From the NCBI RefSeq assembly GCF_004405125.1, contig NZ_SORX01000004.1:248001-312000 (forward strand): a stretch of 64,000 nucleotides of DNA, given 5' to 3'. Made by a program: the position numbers and the translations under genes. How positions within the stretch are numbered: position 1 is the first letter of the stretch; each line of letters opens with the position of its first letter. Below the pieces are notes generated by a model that had not been told where the DNA came from, ran no database searches, and worked only from the letters and a program-made list of their open reading frames with translations. Source of the DNA: Jeotgalibacillus salarius (GTDB lineage: Bacteria > Bacillota > Bacilli > Bacillales > Jeotgalibacillaceae). This document shows, piece after piece, positions 46,565-54,768 of the stretch.

Positions 46565-46590
46565 GTTTGTCGCAACAACTAAAAGGGAAA
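46565..46590 (+). promoter_or_regulatory. SigB-like promoter of the catalase gene
   Basis: GTTTGT (46565-46570), 14-base spacer, GGGAAA (46585-46590), close to the general-stress consensus GTTT-N12-15-GGGWAW. The catalase start is 47 bases downstream. B. subtilis katE is known to be SigB-dependent. Confidence 0.6.
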
Positions 46591-46636
46591 CAGAAAAAGG
46601 TAGATGCATCACTTATTTACATAAGGAGGAATAGCA

Positions 46637-48673
46637 GTGAGCAATGACAGCAACCCTAACAAAAAGCAGCAGCAGCTCGAACAGTTCAAGACAGATGACT
46701 CCGGTAAAAAGATGACAACCAATCAGGGGCTTAAAATATCAGAAGATGAATTTTCGTTGAAAGCAGGGGTAAGAGGACCGACGCTTCTCGAAGATTTTCA
46801 ATTTAGAGAGAAAATGACACATTTTGACCATGAGCGTATCCCAGAGCGAATTGTACACGCAAGAGGATCAGGTGCACATGGTGAATTTGAATTATATGAC
46901 TCGCTTCAGGACGTAACAAAAGCGAAGTTTCTGACAGATACATCACGTAAAACGCCTGTTTTTGTCCGTTTTTCTACGGTGGCAGGTTCAAAAGGGTCAG
47001 CAGACCTTGCGAGAGACGCGCGTGGATTTTCAACAAAATTTTATACTGATGAAGGTAACTATGACTTAGTCGGTAACAATATACCTGTATTTTTTATTCA
47101 GGATGCAATTAAATTCCCGGACCTGGTGCATGCTGTAAAACCTGAGCCGCACAATGAAATCCCTCAGGCCGCATCTGCGCATGATACATTCTGGGATTTT
47201 GTTGCGAATAACCAGGAATCTGCGCATATGGTTATGTGGACAATGTCCGACCGTGCGATACCGCGTAGCTACCGTATGATGGAAGGTTTCGGTGTCCATA
47301 CATTCCGTTTCGTAAACGAAGAAGGCAAGGCGCATTTCGTGAAATTCCACTGGAAGCCAGTGCTGGGAACTCATTCAGTTGTATGGGATGAAGCGCAGAA
47401 ACTGAACGGTAAAAATCCAGACTTCCATAAAGCTGATCTGTTTGAATCTATTGAGAATGGTGATTATCCTGAGTATGAACTGGGCGTTCAGCTTTTGGCT
47501 GAAGAAGATGAATTTAAATTCGACTTTGACGTATTGGATCCTACGAAATTGTGGCCGGAAGAAGATGTGCCGGTCCGTATTGTAGGGAAAATGACGCTGA
47601 ACCGTAACCCGGATAATTTCTTTGCGGAAACTGAACAGGTAGCGTTCCACCCGGGTCATCTTGTGCCGGGTATCGATTTTACAAATGATCCGCTTCTGCA
47701 GGGACGACTATTTTCGTACACAGATACACAGCTGATCCGTTTAGGCGGCCCGAACTTCCATGAGCTTCCGATCAATCGCCCTGTATGCCCATTTTATAAT
47801 AATCAGCGCGATGGCTATGGCCGTCAGACAATAAATAAGGGACAGGTAAGTTACCACAAAAACTCTCTCGCTAACAATACACCTGAACCTGCAACGCCTG
47901 AAGAAGGCGGCTTCGAGCACTATCAGGAAAAGATGGAAGGCCGTAAAGTGCGCGCAAGAAGCGAAAGTTTTAAAGACCATTTCTCTCAGGCAACACTTTT
48001 CTGGAATAGTATGAGTGCACCTGAAAAAGATCACATTAAAGAAGCATTCAGCTTTGAACTTGGAAAGTGTGAAAGTGATTCAGTACGCCGTCAGGTAGTC
48101 GACATGTTTGGAAACGTCAGCATGGAACTGGCATCTGAAGTTGCTAAAAATATCGGTATTGATGCACCTCAGGGCAGTGATACCGGCGTAACAAAATCTT
48201 CTCCTGCGTTGAGTCAGGAAAACACAATTAATTCTGCAGCAACGCGAAAAGTACTGCTGATTGCAGGAAATGGATTTGAAGGAGACGTTCCTTCAATTAT
48301 TGAAAAGCTTGAAGCTGATGGTGTAGAGGTTGAAGTTGTAAGTGATTCAATGGGTGTACTGAAAGGTACAGATGGTTCTGAACTGAAAGTGGATCAGACA
48401 TTCCTTACAGCCGACTCAGTCCTCTATGATGCACTGTACGCTGTTGGTGGCAAGGAACTCAGTAAAAAATTCGTACAGACGACTTCTTACTTCCTGAACG
48501 AAGCCTTTATGCACTTTAAGCCAATTGGTGCAACGCATGAGGGAACAAAATGGCTTGAAGCAAATGATATTGCAGACAGTCCAGGTGTCGTTCACAGTAA
48601 TGATACTGACAGCTTCACACATTCATTTATTGAAGCAATCAAAGCACACCGTCACTGGAGTCGTGAAGTTTAA
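46637..48673 (+). CDS. katE: Large-subunit (clade II) catalase
   Basis: 678 residues starting at GTG 46637 after AAGGAGG, as in large catalases of Bacillus. Haem-catalase motifs: [10 protein letters not shown] with catalytic His74, [17 protein letters not shown] (Asn), and RLFSYTDTQ (about 355-363) with the haem-ligating Tyr. The extra C-terminal 150 residues are a flavodoxin/DJ-1-like domain ([12 protein letters not shown]), the clade II hallmark. It disproportionates hydrogen peroxide. The upstream promoter looks SigB-dependent. Other large monofunctional catalases such as KatX2 are close alternatives for the name. Confidence 0.9.
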   Translation: MSNDSNPNKKQQQLEQFKTDDSGKKMTTNQGLKISEDEFSLKAGVRGPTLLEDFQFREKMTHFDHERIPERIVHARGSGAHGEFELYDSLQDVTKAKFLTDTSRKTPVFVRFSTVAGSKGSADLARDARGFSTKFYTDEGNYDLVGNNIPVFFIQDAIKFPDLVHAVKPEPHNEIPQAASAHDTFWDFVANNQESAHMVMWTMSDRAIPRSYRMMEGFGVHTFRFVNEEGKAHFVKFHWKPVLGTHSVVWDEAQKLNGKNPDFHKADLFESIENGDYPEYELGVQLLAEEDEFKFDFDVLDPTKLWPEEDVPVRIVGKMTLNRNPDNFFAETEQVAFHPGHLVPGIDFTNDPLLQGRLFSYTDTQLIRLGGPNFHELPINRPVCPFYNNQRDGYGRQTINKGQVSYHKNSLANNTPEPATPEEGGFEHYQEKMEGRKVRARSESFKDHFSQATLFWNSMSAPEKDHIKEAFSFELGKCESDSVRRQVVDMFGNVSMELASEVAKNIGIDAPQGSDTGVTKSSPALSQENTINSAATRKVLLIAGNGFEGDVPSIIEKLEADGVEVEVVSDSMGVLKGTDGSELKVDQTFLTADSVLYDALYAVGGKELSKKFVQTTSYFLNEAFMHFKPIGATHEGTKWLEANDIADSPGVVHSNDTDSFTHSFIEAIKAHRHWSREV

Positions 48674-48692
48674 ACCTATATATGATTGGCAG

Positions 48693-48728
48693 ACTGCCCG
48701 CATCTTATCTGATGACGGGCAGTTTTTT
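48693..48728 (+). terminator. Rho-independent terminator of the catalase gene
   Basis: ACTGCCCG / CGGGCAGT with a 15-base loop, then TTTTTTC. Confidence 0.8.
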
Positions 48729-48778
48729 CTGTTTCTGCCGTGGTATACTAAACAACATTACTGAAAAAGGAGCAACAC

Positions 48779-50212
48779 ATGACTACTAAATGGAAACAAT
48801 TTGATCTCAGTCCTTCGATCTTAGAGGCGCTGGAAAAACTTTCTTATACATCACCGACAGAAGTACAGGAACAAGTCATCCCGGCTTTAAAAAGCGGAAA
48901 AGACCTAATGGCTAAAGCTCAGACAGGGAGTGGAAAAACAGCCGCTTATGCGATCCCGATTTGTGATCAGGTAGAGTGGGAAGAAAACAAGCCTCAGGCA
49001 CTGGTGATTACCCCTACACGTGAATTGGCAGACCAGGTACGTCTTGACGCACTTGCAATCGGACGTTTCAAACGTCTGAAGGCGGCAGCATTATTCGGCA
49101 GACAGCCATTTGCAAAGCAGAAACTTGAATTGAAGCAGAAAACGCACATCATTGCAGGGACACCGGGCCGGTTGCTCGATCATTTAGAAAAAGGCACATT
49201 CGACCCTTCTAAATTAAAGTACGTCATTATCGATGAAGCGGATGAGTTGTTTAATAGAGGATTTGTAGAACAGGTAGAAGCAATTATGGCATTCATGCCG
49301 AAAACGAGGGTCACAGCGCTCTTCTCAGCGACTTTTTCTAAAGAAGTAGAGTCATTGGCTTCTAAATGGTTAAAAACCCCTGAGCGCTTTGAGATCGCCT
49401 CTGAGAACAAGGTGGAGGATTTGATTCAGCACTTCTATATGCAAACAGATGAGAAACAGAAGTTTGAGCTGTTGAAGCAGGTTACGATGAGTGAGAATCC
49501 GGATACATGCATGGTTTTCTGCCGGACTCAGGATCGAACTGACGAGTTAACCGAGCGCCTGGATCGTGCAGGTTATTCATGTGATAAAATCCACGGCGGT
49601 ATGGTACAGGACGAACGATTTGATGTCATGAATGAATTTAAAAGAGGCGATTTTCGCTATCTGATCGCAACTGATATTGCAGCAAGAGGAATTGATGTTG
49701 CCAATGTATCCCTGGTAATCAACTATGATCTACCTCTCGAACTGCCGGCTTACACGCACAGAAGCGGCAGAACAGGGAGAGCAGGAAACAGCGGGAAAGT
49801 GGTCTCTTTTGTTGAAACAGGACGCGAAGAACATCGTCTTGATTCGATCAGAGAATACACAAACGCAAATCTGGTTGAATTAAGCGCCATGCCTTCAGCT
49901 GATATCGGTGCATTCTGGGCGAAAATGGACGAGCAGCAGGAACGAAAAACTGCGGCGATCGAAAAAGTAAGTGAAGATATCCTGAAAATCTATATTAATG
50001 GCGGTAAGCAGAAAAAGCTGAGAGCCGGGGATTTTGTAGGGACGATCACTGCAATTGATGGAGTAACGGCGGATGATATTGGCATTATCACGATTGAACC
50101 AACTTGTTCATTCATTGAAATCCATAATGGGAAAGGCCACCATGTCATCAAAGCATTAAAAGAAACAACGATCAAAGGGAAGAAGTTAAAAGTTTACCCT
50201 GCCAAAAAGTAG
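48779..50212 (+). CDS. dbpA: DEAD-box RNA helicase DbpA/YxiN
   Basis: 477 residues. Helicase core: Q motif region, AQTGSGKTAA (about 46-55), VITPTRE, IDEAD (about 151-155), SATFS, and GIDVANVSLVINYD / HRSGRTGRAG near 300-345. A C-terminal RNA-recognition domain (about 400-477) with KLRAGDFVG and IGIITI marks the DbpA/YxiN subgroup that binds hairpin 92 of 23S rRNA. It acts in large-subunit assembly. It is followed after ten bases by the dipeptidase gene, possibly an operon. Confidence 0.92.
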   Translation: MTTKWKQFDLSPSILEALEKLSYTSPTEVQEQVIPALKSGKDLMAKAQTGSGKTAAYAIPICDQVEWEENKPQALVITPTRELADQVRLDALAIGRFKRLKAAALFGRQPFAKQKLELKQKTHIIAGTPGRLLDHLEKGTFDPSKLKYVIIDEADELFNRGFVEQVEAIMAFMPKTRVTALFSATFSKEVESLASKWLKTPERFEIASENKVEDLIQHFYMQTDEKQKFELLKQVTMSENPDTCMVFCRTQDRTDELTERLDRAGYSCDKIHGGMVQDERFDVMNEFKRGDFRYLIATDIAARGIDVANVSLVINYDLPLELPAYTHRSGRTGRAGNSGKVVSFVETGREEHRLDSIREYTNANLVELSAMPSADIGAFWAKMDEQQERKTAAIEKVSEDILKIYINGGKQKKLRAGDFVGTITAIDGVTADDIGIITIEPTCSFIEIHNGKGHHVIKALKETTIKGKKLKVYPAKK

Positions 50213-50222
50213 GAGGAATTTG

Positions 50223-51389
50223 ATGCTGACACTGATTAAGAATGCTGATGTATACGATCCGGTTCATCTGGGGATCAAAGATATTCTGATTGCAGATAAA
50301 AGAATCGCTGCAATTGAAGATCATATTGATTTTAATGCACCTGGCTTAATGACTATAGATGCACGTGGAAAGATAGCAGTTCCCGGATTCATTGATTCCC
50401 ATGTTCATATTATTGGCGGGGGAGGGGAAGGCAGTTATCGTACACGTACCCCTGAACTGCAGCTGACTGATGCCACACTTGGTGGTGTTACTACGCTGGT
50501 TGGCGTCATTGGGACAGATGGAACGACGCGTACGATGCCTGCTCTCATTGCGAAGGCAAGGGGTCTTGAAGAAGAAGGGATTACCTGCTATGTTCATACA
50601 GGTTCTTATCAAGTGCCTGTTAAAACCTTAACGGGCAAAATTGAAGATGATCTGATTTTGATCGATCGCGTGATTGGTGCAGGAGAAATTGCCATATCTG
50701 ACCACCGTTCCTCACAGCCCACTGCTCAGGAACTTGCAAAAATAGCTTCTGCATCAAGAATAGGTGGGATGCTTTCCGGTAAGGCAGGCATTGTTAATGT
50801 GCACGTCGGTGACAGCCATGATCATCTTTCCTTAATCGAGGAAGTGATTAAAACGACAGATATCCCGATCAAACAGTTTTATCCGACTCATATCAATCGG
50901 AATCCACATCTATTTGAGGCAGGAATCAGCTATGCGAAAAAAGGCGGCTATGTAGACTTCACGACCAGTTCAATTCCTAAGCTCCTGGAAGAAGGAGAAG
51001 TGAAATGTGCCACTGCGCTCAAAAGAATGCTGGATGCAGGAGTAAATTCGTCGCTGATCACTTTTACATCAGACGGACAGGCAAGCTTGCCTGATTTCGA
51101 TGAGAATGGTGACTTAATAGGGTTACAGTTAGGTAAAGTAACATCATTGTTTGAGGCAGTACGCGAGGCTGTTATTGAAGAAGGAGTTGAATTCAGTACA
51201 GCCTTGCGTGTGATTACGCAGAATCCTGCTAAAATCCTGAAGCTTTCACAAAAAGGAGAGCTTAAGCCAGGAAAAGACGCTGACCTTGTCCTGCTGGAGC
51301 CTGAAACGTACAGAATTAATACCGTAATGGCTTTAGGTAAGGTGATGGTGGAAGCGGGTACTCCAACGGTTAAAGGGTCCTTTGAATAA
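50223..51389 (+). CDS. iadA: Isoaspartyl dipeptidase (beta-aspartyl-peptidase)
   Basis: 388 residues from ATG 50223, after GTAGGAGG; a TTG three bases upstream is less likely. It is an amidohydrolase-fold enzyme with VPGFIDSHVHIIGGGGEG (metal-binding HxH), Lys/Glu region, and IKQFYPTHINR plus a late Asp region. This matches IadA, which hydrolyses beta-aspartyl peptides from protein isomerisation. It is closely spaced with the helicase gene and ends at a strong terminator. Confidence 0.9.
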   Translation: MLTLIKNADVYDPVHLGIKDILIADKRIAAIEDHIDFNAPGLMTIDARGKIAVPGFIDSHVHIIGGGGEGSYRTRTPELQLTDATLGGVTTLVGVIGTDGTTRTMPALIAKARGLEEEGITCYVHTGSYQVPVKTLTGKIEDDLILIDRVIGAGEIAISDHRSSQPTAQELAKIASASRIGGMLSGKAGIVNVHVGDSHDHLSLIEEVIKTTDIPIKQFYPTHINRNPHLFEAGISYAKKGGYVDFTTSSIPKLLEEGEVKCATALKRMLDAGVNSSLITFTSDGQASLPDFDENGDLIGLQLGKVTSLFEAVREAVIEEGVEFSTALRVITQNPAKILKLSQKGELKPGKDADLVLLEPETYRINTVMALGKVMVEAGTPTVKGSFE

Positions 51390-51413
51390 AGATTTTGCTT
51401 ATGTTTCCTTATA

Positions 51414-51457
51414 AAAAAGCGCTTCGCCTTTAATTCAATAAAGGCGGAGCGCTTTTT
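51414..51457 (+). terminator. Strong terminator of the helicase/dipeptidase genes
   Basis: Nineteen-base arms (AAAAAGCGCTTCGCCTTTA) with one mismatch, six-base loop and terminal TTTTT. Confidence 0.85.
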
Positions 51458-51470
51458 ACTATATAAGCTC

Positions 51471-51603
51471 TGTTAAAGTTGGCTGTTGATTTCCGCTTCA
51501 GGAAGGACGCCGCGGCCGGGCGCTGAGCCATCTGGCTATGACTCTCTCATCGGTCCCTTCCGCTCCAATCACCAGCAGTGCAGAATAACAATGGACTTTA
51601 ACA
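51471..51603. repeat. Dispersed palindromic repeat family B, copy 2
   Basis: The outer inverted repeat TGTTAAAGT (51471-51479) / ACTTTAACA (51595-51603) is exact. Within lie GCTGTTGATTTCCGCTTC and CTTCCGCTCCAATCACCAGC. It shares the TTTCCGCT...CCGCTNCAAT pattern with copy 1. It lies directly before the convergent Yip1 gene. MITE-like, with no coding content. Confidence 0.7.
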
Positions 51604-51609
51604 CAGACA

Positions 51610-52218
51610 TTATATAAAGACTAAAATTAGCACGAGTGGAATGAAGATAATAGCCAGTGAAACACCTATGACTAATGATACCCCAAACCCTCTCCAGCTG
51701 GAGAAGTGGTGTACAACCCCGATCATTTTACTCGTAATCACGACATTCCATATCCCGACGGTTAAACTGATTACATTAAGGAGCATAGCAGCTTCAAATG
51801 GAAGTATTGACGACTGTGGCCATTCTGGTCTTTGAAAGAACTGCTCTCCAAAGATTGCGATATAAACGACTAATACAATCAATAACACCATATTAGGAAT
51901 GGCTGTAACACCAATGGCTCTTTTCATATCACTCAGCTTCCCGGTACCGCCCATCCATTTCCCGACTAGCGTATATAACCAGCTCCCCGTGTATAACCCA
52001 ATCAGCCCTGCAATCGGTCCGGATATTAATATGATGACCGTAAGCATTGCGTTCGATAGATTATCAGTATCAGTAAAACCTGTTCCCTGTAAGCCATTTA
52101 ACACGCCTCCATATGAAGCAATTATGAAGAGAATAATAGAGTATTTAATACTCTTGTGAGCCATTAAATATTCAGTTGTCTGTTTAGGTTTTAACCATAC
52201 TGAAAAAATAGGATTCAT
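51610..52218 (-). CDS. Yip1-domain membrane protein
   Basis: 202 residues. Four or five hydrophobic helices follow an N-terminal PIFSVWLKPKQTTEYL that is typical of bacterial YIP1-family proteins. The conserved core includes GPIAGLIGLYTGSWLYTLVGKW (about 65-87) and YWNVV-like helices near 160. Function unknown. Its start lies 87 bp from the iteron array and is divergent from the actin-like gene. An AGGAG ribosome site precedes ATG. Confidence 0.75.
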   Translation of the reverse strand: MNPIFSVWLKPKQTTEYLMAHKSIKYSIILFIIASYGGVLNGLQGTGFTDTDNLSNAMLTVIILISGPIAGLIGLYTGSWLYTLVGKWMGGTGKLSDMKRAIGVTAIPNMVLLIVLVVYIAIFGEQFFQRPEWPQSSILPFEAAMLLNVISLTVGIWNVVITSKMIGVVHHFSSWRGFGVSLVIGVSLAIIFIPLVLILVFI

Positions 52219-52304
52219 TTTCGCAGCTCCTTTCTGTTCCTTAAGGTACGAATGACACTGTTAAATAGTTTCATAAAATAGATATTTTTTCATAAAAACA
52301 TAAC

Positions 52305-52442
52305 TGTATACAAATACGTGTACATGTAAACAAATTGTAAACATGGTGTATACAATGCAGTGTACATGTAAACAAATGTGTATACATGCTGTTAAATCAA
52401 TATGTTTACACTAATGTAAACACGTGTACATATTTGTATACA
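52305..52442. repeat. Iteron array, candidate centromere (parC-like)
   Basis: Twelve 6-8-bp palindromic or near-palindromic boxes in 138 bp. TGTATACA is at 52305, 52347, 52379 and 52435. TGTAAACA is at 52325, 52336, 52367 and 52415, with one inverted TGTTTACA at 52403. TGTACA is at 52319, 52361 and 52425. The box order TGTATACA - TGTACA - TGTAAACA repeats with a 42-bp step (about four helical turns) for two copies. A third copy is present in inverted orientation (52442 back to 52403). It lies directly upstream of the actin-like gene, as in type II partition loci. Confidence 0.85.
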
Positions 52443-52469
52443 ATCAATCTGATTTTTCAGTACTTAAGG

Positions 52470-52498
52470 TTGATTGACGTTTCAACAGACTTTATATA
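52470..52498 (+). promoter_or_regulatory. Promoter of the actin-like partition genes
   Basis: TTGATT (52470-52475), 17-bp spacer, TATATA (52493-52498). An alternative is TTGACG (52474) with a 15-bp spacer to TATAGA. It begins 28 bp after the last iteron, so binding at the array could repress it. Confidence 0.5.
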
Positions 52499-52546
52499 GA
52501 GTAAGAAAGAACGGTTTAATCCGTAGATTTTATCAGGAGGTTTATT

Positions 52547-53725
52547 ATGACTAATACAAGAATTGCAGCAGTAGATGTTGGAAATGATTCAGTAAAAGCT
52601 TTATTTGGAAAATCAGATTATGAATTAAATATGCCGAACGTAATTGCAAGAGACCGTGAAGATCGACCGGTAATCGGAATTGAAGATCTTCATCAGAAAG
52701 ATCCGCTTGATGGCTTACATATTCGCGTGCACTCCCCTGCCCTGCAGGACAACAACGCAATTTACCGAGTGGGTAACCTTGCTACTAAAAGTGATAATGC
52801 AACGGAATTAGATCCCGGCAGCAGTAAATCAGAAGAAGATCAGTCGCTGGTTATGTTATTTGCAAGTATCGCACTGGATGCTGCGCGTGAAAACAGCGGA
52901 TTTGAAGTGAAAAATAACGTAATTGATGCATCTTACACGCTTGGAACAGGCCTTCCTTTAAGAGAAGTGAAAGAAGGAAAAGACGTTGGTTTCCGTTCTC
53001 AGCTACTGGGCTCTGTTCACCAGGTAGAGTTCCTGGTTACACCTAAGCATCAAGGTAAAAAAGTTAATATCAAATTTGAAGAAGTGAAGGTTTATCCTGA
53101 AGGATTCGCAGCATTTATCAACCTTGTCATGGACAATGAAGGCAAAATTATCAACCGTGACTTAATTGATAAACAGATCCTGATTCAGGATATCGGCGGT
53201 TTATCAACGGACATCGCAGTTATTCGCAACCGTAACGTTGATGATGACAAGGCACAGGGCTTTAATCTCGGTGTCTCTGAGTCTCTTGAAGCCATTCGTG
53301 AGGAAATACGTTCACGCCATGGTGTTGAGCTTGATACGCGCCGTGACGTAGTCGATATTATTACTAAAAAGAATGACCGTAATCACATCATGGTAAAAGG
53401 TTCCCGTACGAGCGTTCACGATATTACTGACCGTATCCTGCTTGACTTAGCTAAAAAAGAATACCGTCATTTGCGTAACGTATGGCAGAAAAACTCACAA
53501 ACTGAAATCTGTTACTTTGTCGGCGGCGGATCGATGGTTCTCAAAGACTACCTGAAAACACTTAATAACAACCTTGATGGCTACAATATCGACTTCTTTG
53601 AAGACGAAAAAGAAAGCATCTGGATGATGGCTAACGCTTATCATAAACTGATCAGTGACTTTGTTCGCAAAAATAGTAAGGAAGCTGCTCCGAAGAAGTC
53701 TGAAGCGAAAGCAGCTTCAAAGTAA
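52547..53725 (+). CDS. ParM/StbA-family actin-like ATPase (Alp)
   Basis: 392 residues with an actin-type nucleotide pocket: phosphate-1 AVDVGNDSVKA (8-18), phosphate-2 QDIGGLSTDIAV (about 214-225, Asp215) and adenosine motif VGGGSMVL (about 325-332). The C-terminal basic, Lys/Ala-rich tail is unusual. Such proteins form ATP-driven filaments that move plasmid DNA. AGGAGG lies eight bases before ATG. It is co-transcribed with the downstream DNA-binding gene and preceded by an iteron array, so a full partition cassette is present. Surrounding genes are chromosomal housekeeping, so its cargo is uncertain. Confidence 0.85.
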   Translation: MTNTRIAAVDVGNDSVKALFGKSDYELNMPNVIARDREDRPVIGIEDLHQKDPLDGLHIRVHSPALQDNNAIYRVGNLATKSDNATELDPGSSKSEEDQSLVMLFASIALDAARENSGFEVKNNVIDASYTLGTGLPLREVKEGKDVGFRSQLLGSVHQVEFLVTPKHQGKKVNIKFEEVKVYPEGFAAFINLVMDNEGKIINRDLIDKQILIQDIGGLSTDIAVIRNRNVDDDKAQGFNLGVSESLEAIREEIRSRHGVELDTRRDVVDIITKKNDRNHIMVKGSRTSVHDITDRILLDLAKKEYRHLRNVWQKNSQTEICYFVGGGSMVLKDYLKTLNNNLDGYNIDFFEDEKESIWMMANAYHKLISDFVRKNSKEAAPKKSEAKAASK

Positions 53726-53735
53726 GGTGTATTGA

Positions 53736-54266
53736 ATGAGCAGTAACATCAAGAAGGGACAGGCGATTACATTTCGCCTGCCTTCTGATACCCCTGATCA
53801 TTTATTGCGCGAGCTGCAAAGACTGAAGGAGAACGAGAAAAGAAATTTTTCAAGCAAGATAGCCGAATTTGCTCTTGAAGGACTAGGGCAGAACTCGCAA
53901 AAAGAAAGAGAAACAATTACAGTTCCGCTTCCGAAACAGCTGTCTAAAGAACAACGTGCATGGATCAGGCACGCGCATTCAGAAGCGCTTCTTGGTAACA
54001 TTGTGTATCAGCTTTTAAATGATCCGGTAAGAGCAACAGCCATACTGGCATCCATGAATAGCACATCTCTATCAGTAGATGAAGCACTCTATTTGCAGGA
54101 AGAAACACCGATGCCAGCAAAAGAGCGTGTAGAGAATCATATCTCTGATCATAGTGACCTCGACCAGATTGATTCGATTGAAATTGAACGAGAAGAAGTT
54201 CAGGAAGAAAAAGAAGAGGAACTGGATGATTTACTAGGTAGTTTCTTGGATAAAATGAATAAATAA
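53736..54266 (+). CDS. ParR-like adaptor with tandem ribbon-helix-helix segments
   Basis: 176 residues. Two similar segments start exactly 50 residues apart: ITFRLPSDTP... (11-50) and ITVPLPKQLS... (61-97). Each has a short strand followed by two helices, like ribbon-helix-helix motifs. An acidic, low-complexity linker (about 130-165) and a short C-terminal amphipathic helix (LDDLLGSFLDKMNK) follow. That tail resembles the ParR segment that binds ParM filament ends. It starts ten bases after the actin-like gene. Expected role: bind the iterons and link them to filaments. No homology search was possible, so the name rests on context and architecture. Confidence 0.7.
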   Translation: MSSNIKKGQAITFRLPSDTPDHLLRELQRLKENEKRNFSSKIAEFALEGLGQNSQKERETITVPLPKQLSKEQRAWIRHAHSEALLGNIVYQLLNDPVRATAILASMNSTSLSVDEALYLQEETPMPAKERVENHISDHSDLDQIDSIEIEREEVQEEKEEELDDLLGSFLDKMNK

Positions 54267-54272
54267 ATGATT

Positions 54273-54304
54273 AAAAAGGAATCTATTGGAATGGATTCCT
54301 TTTT
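54273..54304 (+). terminator. Terminator of the partition operon
   Basis: AAAAAGGAATC / GATTCCTTTTT eleven-pair stem with a ten-base loop. An 80-bp stretch of almost pure A/T follows (54304-54384, TTAATT-rich). Confidence 0.85.
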
Positions 54305-54492
54305 AATTTTAATTAAATTACATTTAATTGAATTTTATATAAAAATAAATTAATAATATGGAATTAAATTTAATTAATTAATCGTTTTCCTGGATTTATT
54401 GAAATTTGAGGAGAGTTAAGCTGAAGATGGTGGTTCCAGCGTGAGTAGGGCAGGCAGCGCGGAAAACAGCACCTGCAGCGCAGTGAACCGGT

Positions 54493-54525
54493 CAAAAAAA
54501 GCTGAGACACTTTTGTCCCAGCTCC
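54493..54525 (-). terminator. Terminator of the small membrane protein gene
   Basis: Read on the minus strand: GAGCTGGGACA, AAAG, TGTCTCAGC, then TTTTTTT. The 280-bp gap 54267-54547 otherwise holds the partition terminator, the AT-rich tract and no recognisable gene. Confidence 0.7.
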
Positions 54526-54547
54526 TGCTCAGAATATTGAGTAGTAA

Positions 54548-54748
54548 TTATTCTTCCAACGTACCATCTTCTTTCATCTTTCTCCGTCGGCTGTTCATAA
54601 ATAGAATGACTGCACCAACCGTTGAGAAAAAGAGAACCATATAATCAAATGGTACCGGATCATCGTTGTTAATGATCAAATAAAAAATTCTTATCGAATT
54701 GATCAGTAAGACAACGCTTAGAATTAAATCAAGTTTTCTTAAATTCAC
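54548..54748 (-). CDS. Small membrane protein, unknown
   Basis: 66 residues starting at GTG 54748 (GCGGGG lies seven bases before). Two hydrophobic helices (about 8-26 and 36-50) are followed by a basic RRRK patch. No family recognised. It sits 20 bases downstream of pepT on the same strand, so it may be co-transcribed with pepT. Confidence 0.6.
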   Translation of the reverse strand: MNLRKLDLILSVVLLINSIRIFYLIINNDDPVPFDYMVLFFSTVGAVILFMNSRRRKMKEDGTLEE

Positions 54749-54768
54749 AATGTACCCCGCTTTCCTGG

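Noticed and set aside
46419-46634. 71-residue reading frame upstream of the catalase gene
   Set aside because: It overlaps the SigB-like promoter and the ribosome site of the catalase, has no ribosome site of its own and no protein-like composition.
52219-54400. Integrated plasmid or prophage
   Set aside because: No replication initiator, integrase, att-like direct repeats or phage genes were seen on either side; only the partition cassette is present.
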